Part shown: one piece after another, positions 63,610-64,000 of the stretch
Numbering within the stretch: the stretch's first letter is position 1
Layout: each line of letters starts with the position of its first letter
Source of the DNA: Epiperipatus broadwayi
Taxonomy: Eukaryota > Onychophora > Udeonychophora > Euonychophora > Peripatidae
DNA length: 64,000 nucleotides
Assembly (NCBI GenBank): GCA_028023455.1
Contig: JAQFVV010012509.1
Location: 2,902,311 to 2,966,310, forward strand
Direction: 5' to 3'
Notes under the pieces: generated by a model
Database searches by the model: none
The model's input: the letters and a program-made list of their open reading frames with translations, nothing else
What the model was told of the DNA's origin: nothing
Program-made: the position numbers and the translations under genes

Positions 63610-64000
63610 ATGGAAAGTGATAATATAATCGATAACTCTCAAATTAATTTTAACCCCGATCTCAGCATTCAATCTAGCAATATAGCCTTAGATCTAATCT
63701 AAATGCAACTAAACTAACTTCTACTACAAATAAAAACCCACAAACTAATAAATCAAATGAAAACACCATCGCAAATATCAACAAAAGTTTAGAAAATATT
63801 CAACTTACCCCTAATATAAACAATAGCATAAATATCTCATCAAGCGAAACTATTGAAATCCTTAACAATACAAGCAAAAACCAATCATCTCCTCTCCGAA
63901 GACTTTACGCTCCCTCAGAAGACTCTAATGAGCAATTTTCTTTGCCCAATAATACCCGAAAACCATATCTGAAAATAATAGACAAAATTTCCAACAAGAT
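63610..64000 (+). mobile_element. Probable retroelement ORF start, running off the window
   Basis: An ATG at 63610 opens a frame (MESDNIIDNSQINFNPDLSI) that stops at about 63711. The neighbouring frame then stays open to the window end with an Asn/Ser/Thr/Ile-rich, low-complexity peptide (…NKNPQTNKSNENTI, then RRLYAPSEDSNEQFS). C-rich codons set it apart from the host introns. A CAAG|GTAAGT-like site lies upstream near 63580. It could be the N-terminus of a retroelement protein or an unrelated gene; the missing sequence decides. One frameshift is evident around 63700. Confidence 0.4.

Overview
This is an AT-rich metazoan nuclear window, with no prokaryotic gene organisation. It shows spliceosomal introns of several kilobases with GT/AG borders, non-LTR, LTR and Penelope-like retroelements, degenerate tRNA-derived SINE heads and a short CCCTAA/TTAGGG array. 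The six-base telomere unit argues against an insect. Otherwise the sequence does not fix the phylum; a lophotrochozoan, cnidarian or other AT-rich animal genome is possible.

Host gene. One uncharacterised protein-coding gene runs across the window on the + strand and off both ends. Six internal exons are visible at 9946-10114, 22675-22757, 31244-31313, 46339-46445, 55175-55306 and 60963-61087 (686 nt in total). Each has an AG acceptor and GT donor, and the codon phase is carried correctly across all five introns. I do not recognise the family. Almost everything else here is intronic DNA of this gene.

Repeats by region. 3.7-4.3 kb: a direct repeat pair. 9.3-9.6 kb: a repeat with an inverted partner at 36.7-37.1 kb. 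11.4-13.0 and 28.1-28.7 kb: low-complexity repeat families. 16.6-17.4 and 28.8-29.5 kb: a GC-richer family. 18.1-20.3 kb (minus): a decayed Ty3/gypsy-like gag-protease piece. 29.97-30.55 and 44.51-45.14 kb: two solo LTRs of one family, the second nested in a Penelope-like element. 33.2, 44.3-45.7, 56.3-57.6 and 60.2-60.5 kb: four Penelope-like (PLE) fragments carrying GIY-YIG-type and/or reverse transcriptase sequence. 39.3-40.9 kb: a 5'-truncated LINE, nearly intact apart from one in-frame stop. 53.5-54.1 kb (minus): a LINE tail remnant. 47.7-50.6 and 61.2-63.3 kb: two old copies of a long non-coding repeat. 63.6-64.0 kb: the start of a further retroelement-like ORF.

Main discovery. A repeat family at 14.9, 34.9, 46.5, 49.1 and 51.5-52.4 kb, with decayed pieces at 43.0, 45.9 and 56.1 kb, carries a hammerhead-ribozyme motif. 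It has the CTGANGA box, GAAA box, a GTC cleavage triplet and matching stems I and II. Four insertions are flanked by 13-14 bp target-site duplications. One is a tandem dimer, with two perfect hammerheads 454 nt apart, inserted as a single unit. This matches small metazoan retrozymes or PLE-derived hammerhead repeats. Decayed copies lie next to two of the PLE fragments, which suggests that the PLEs supply the mobilising enzyme.
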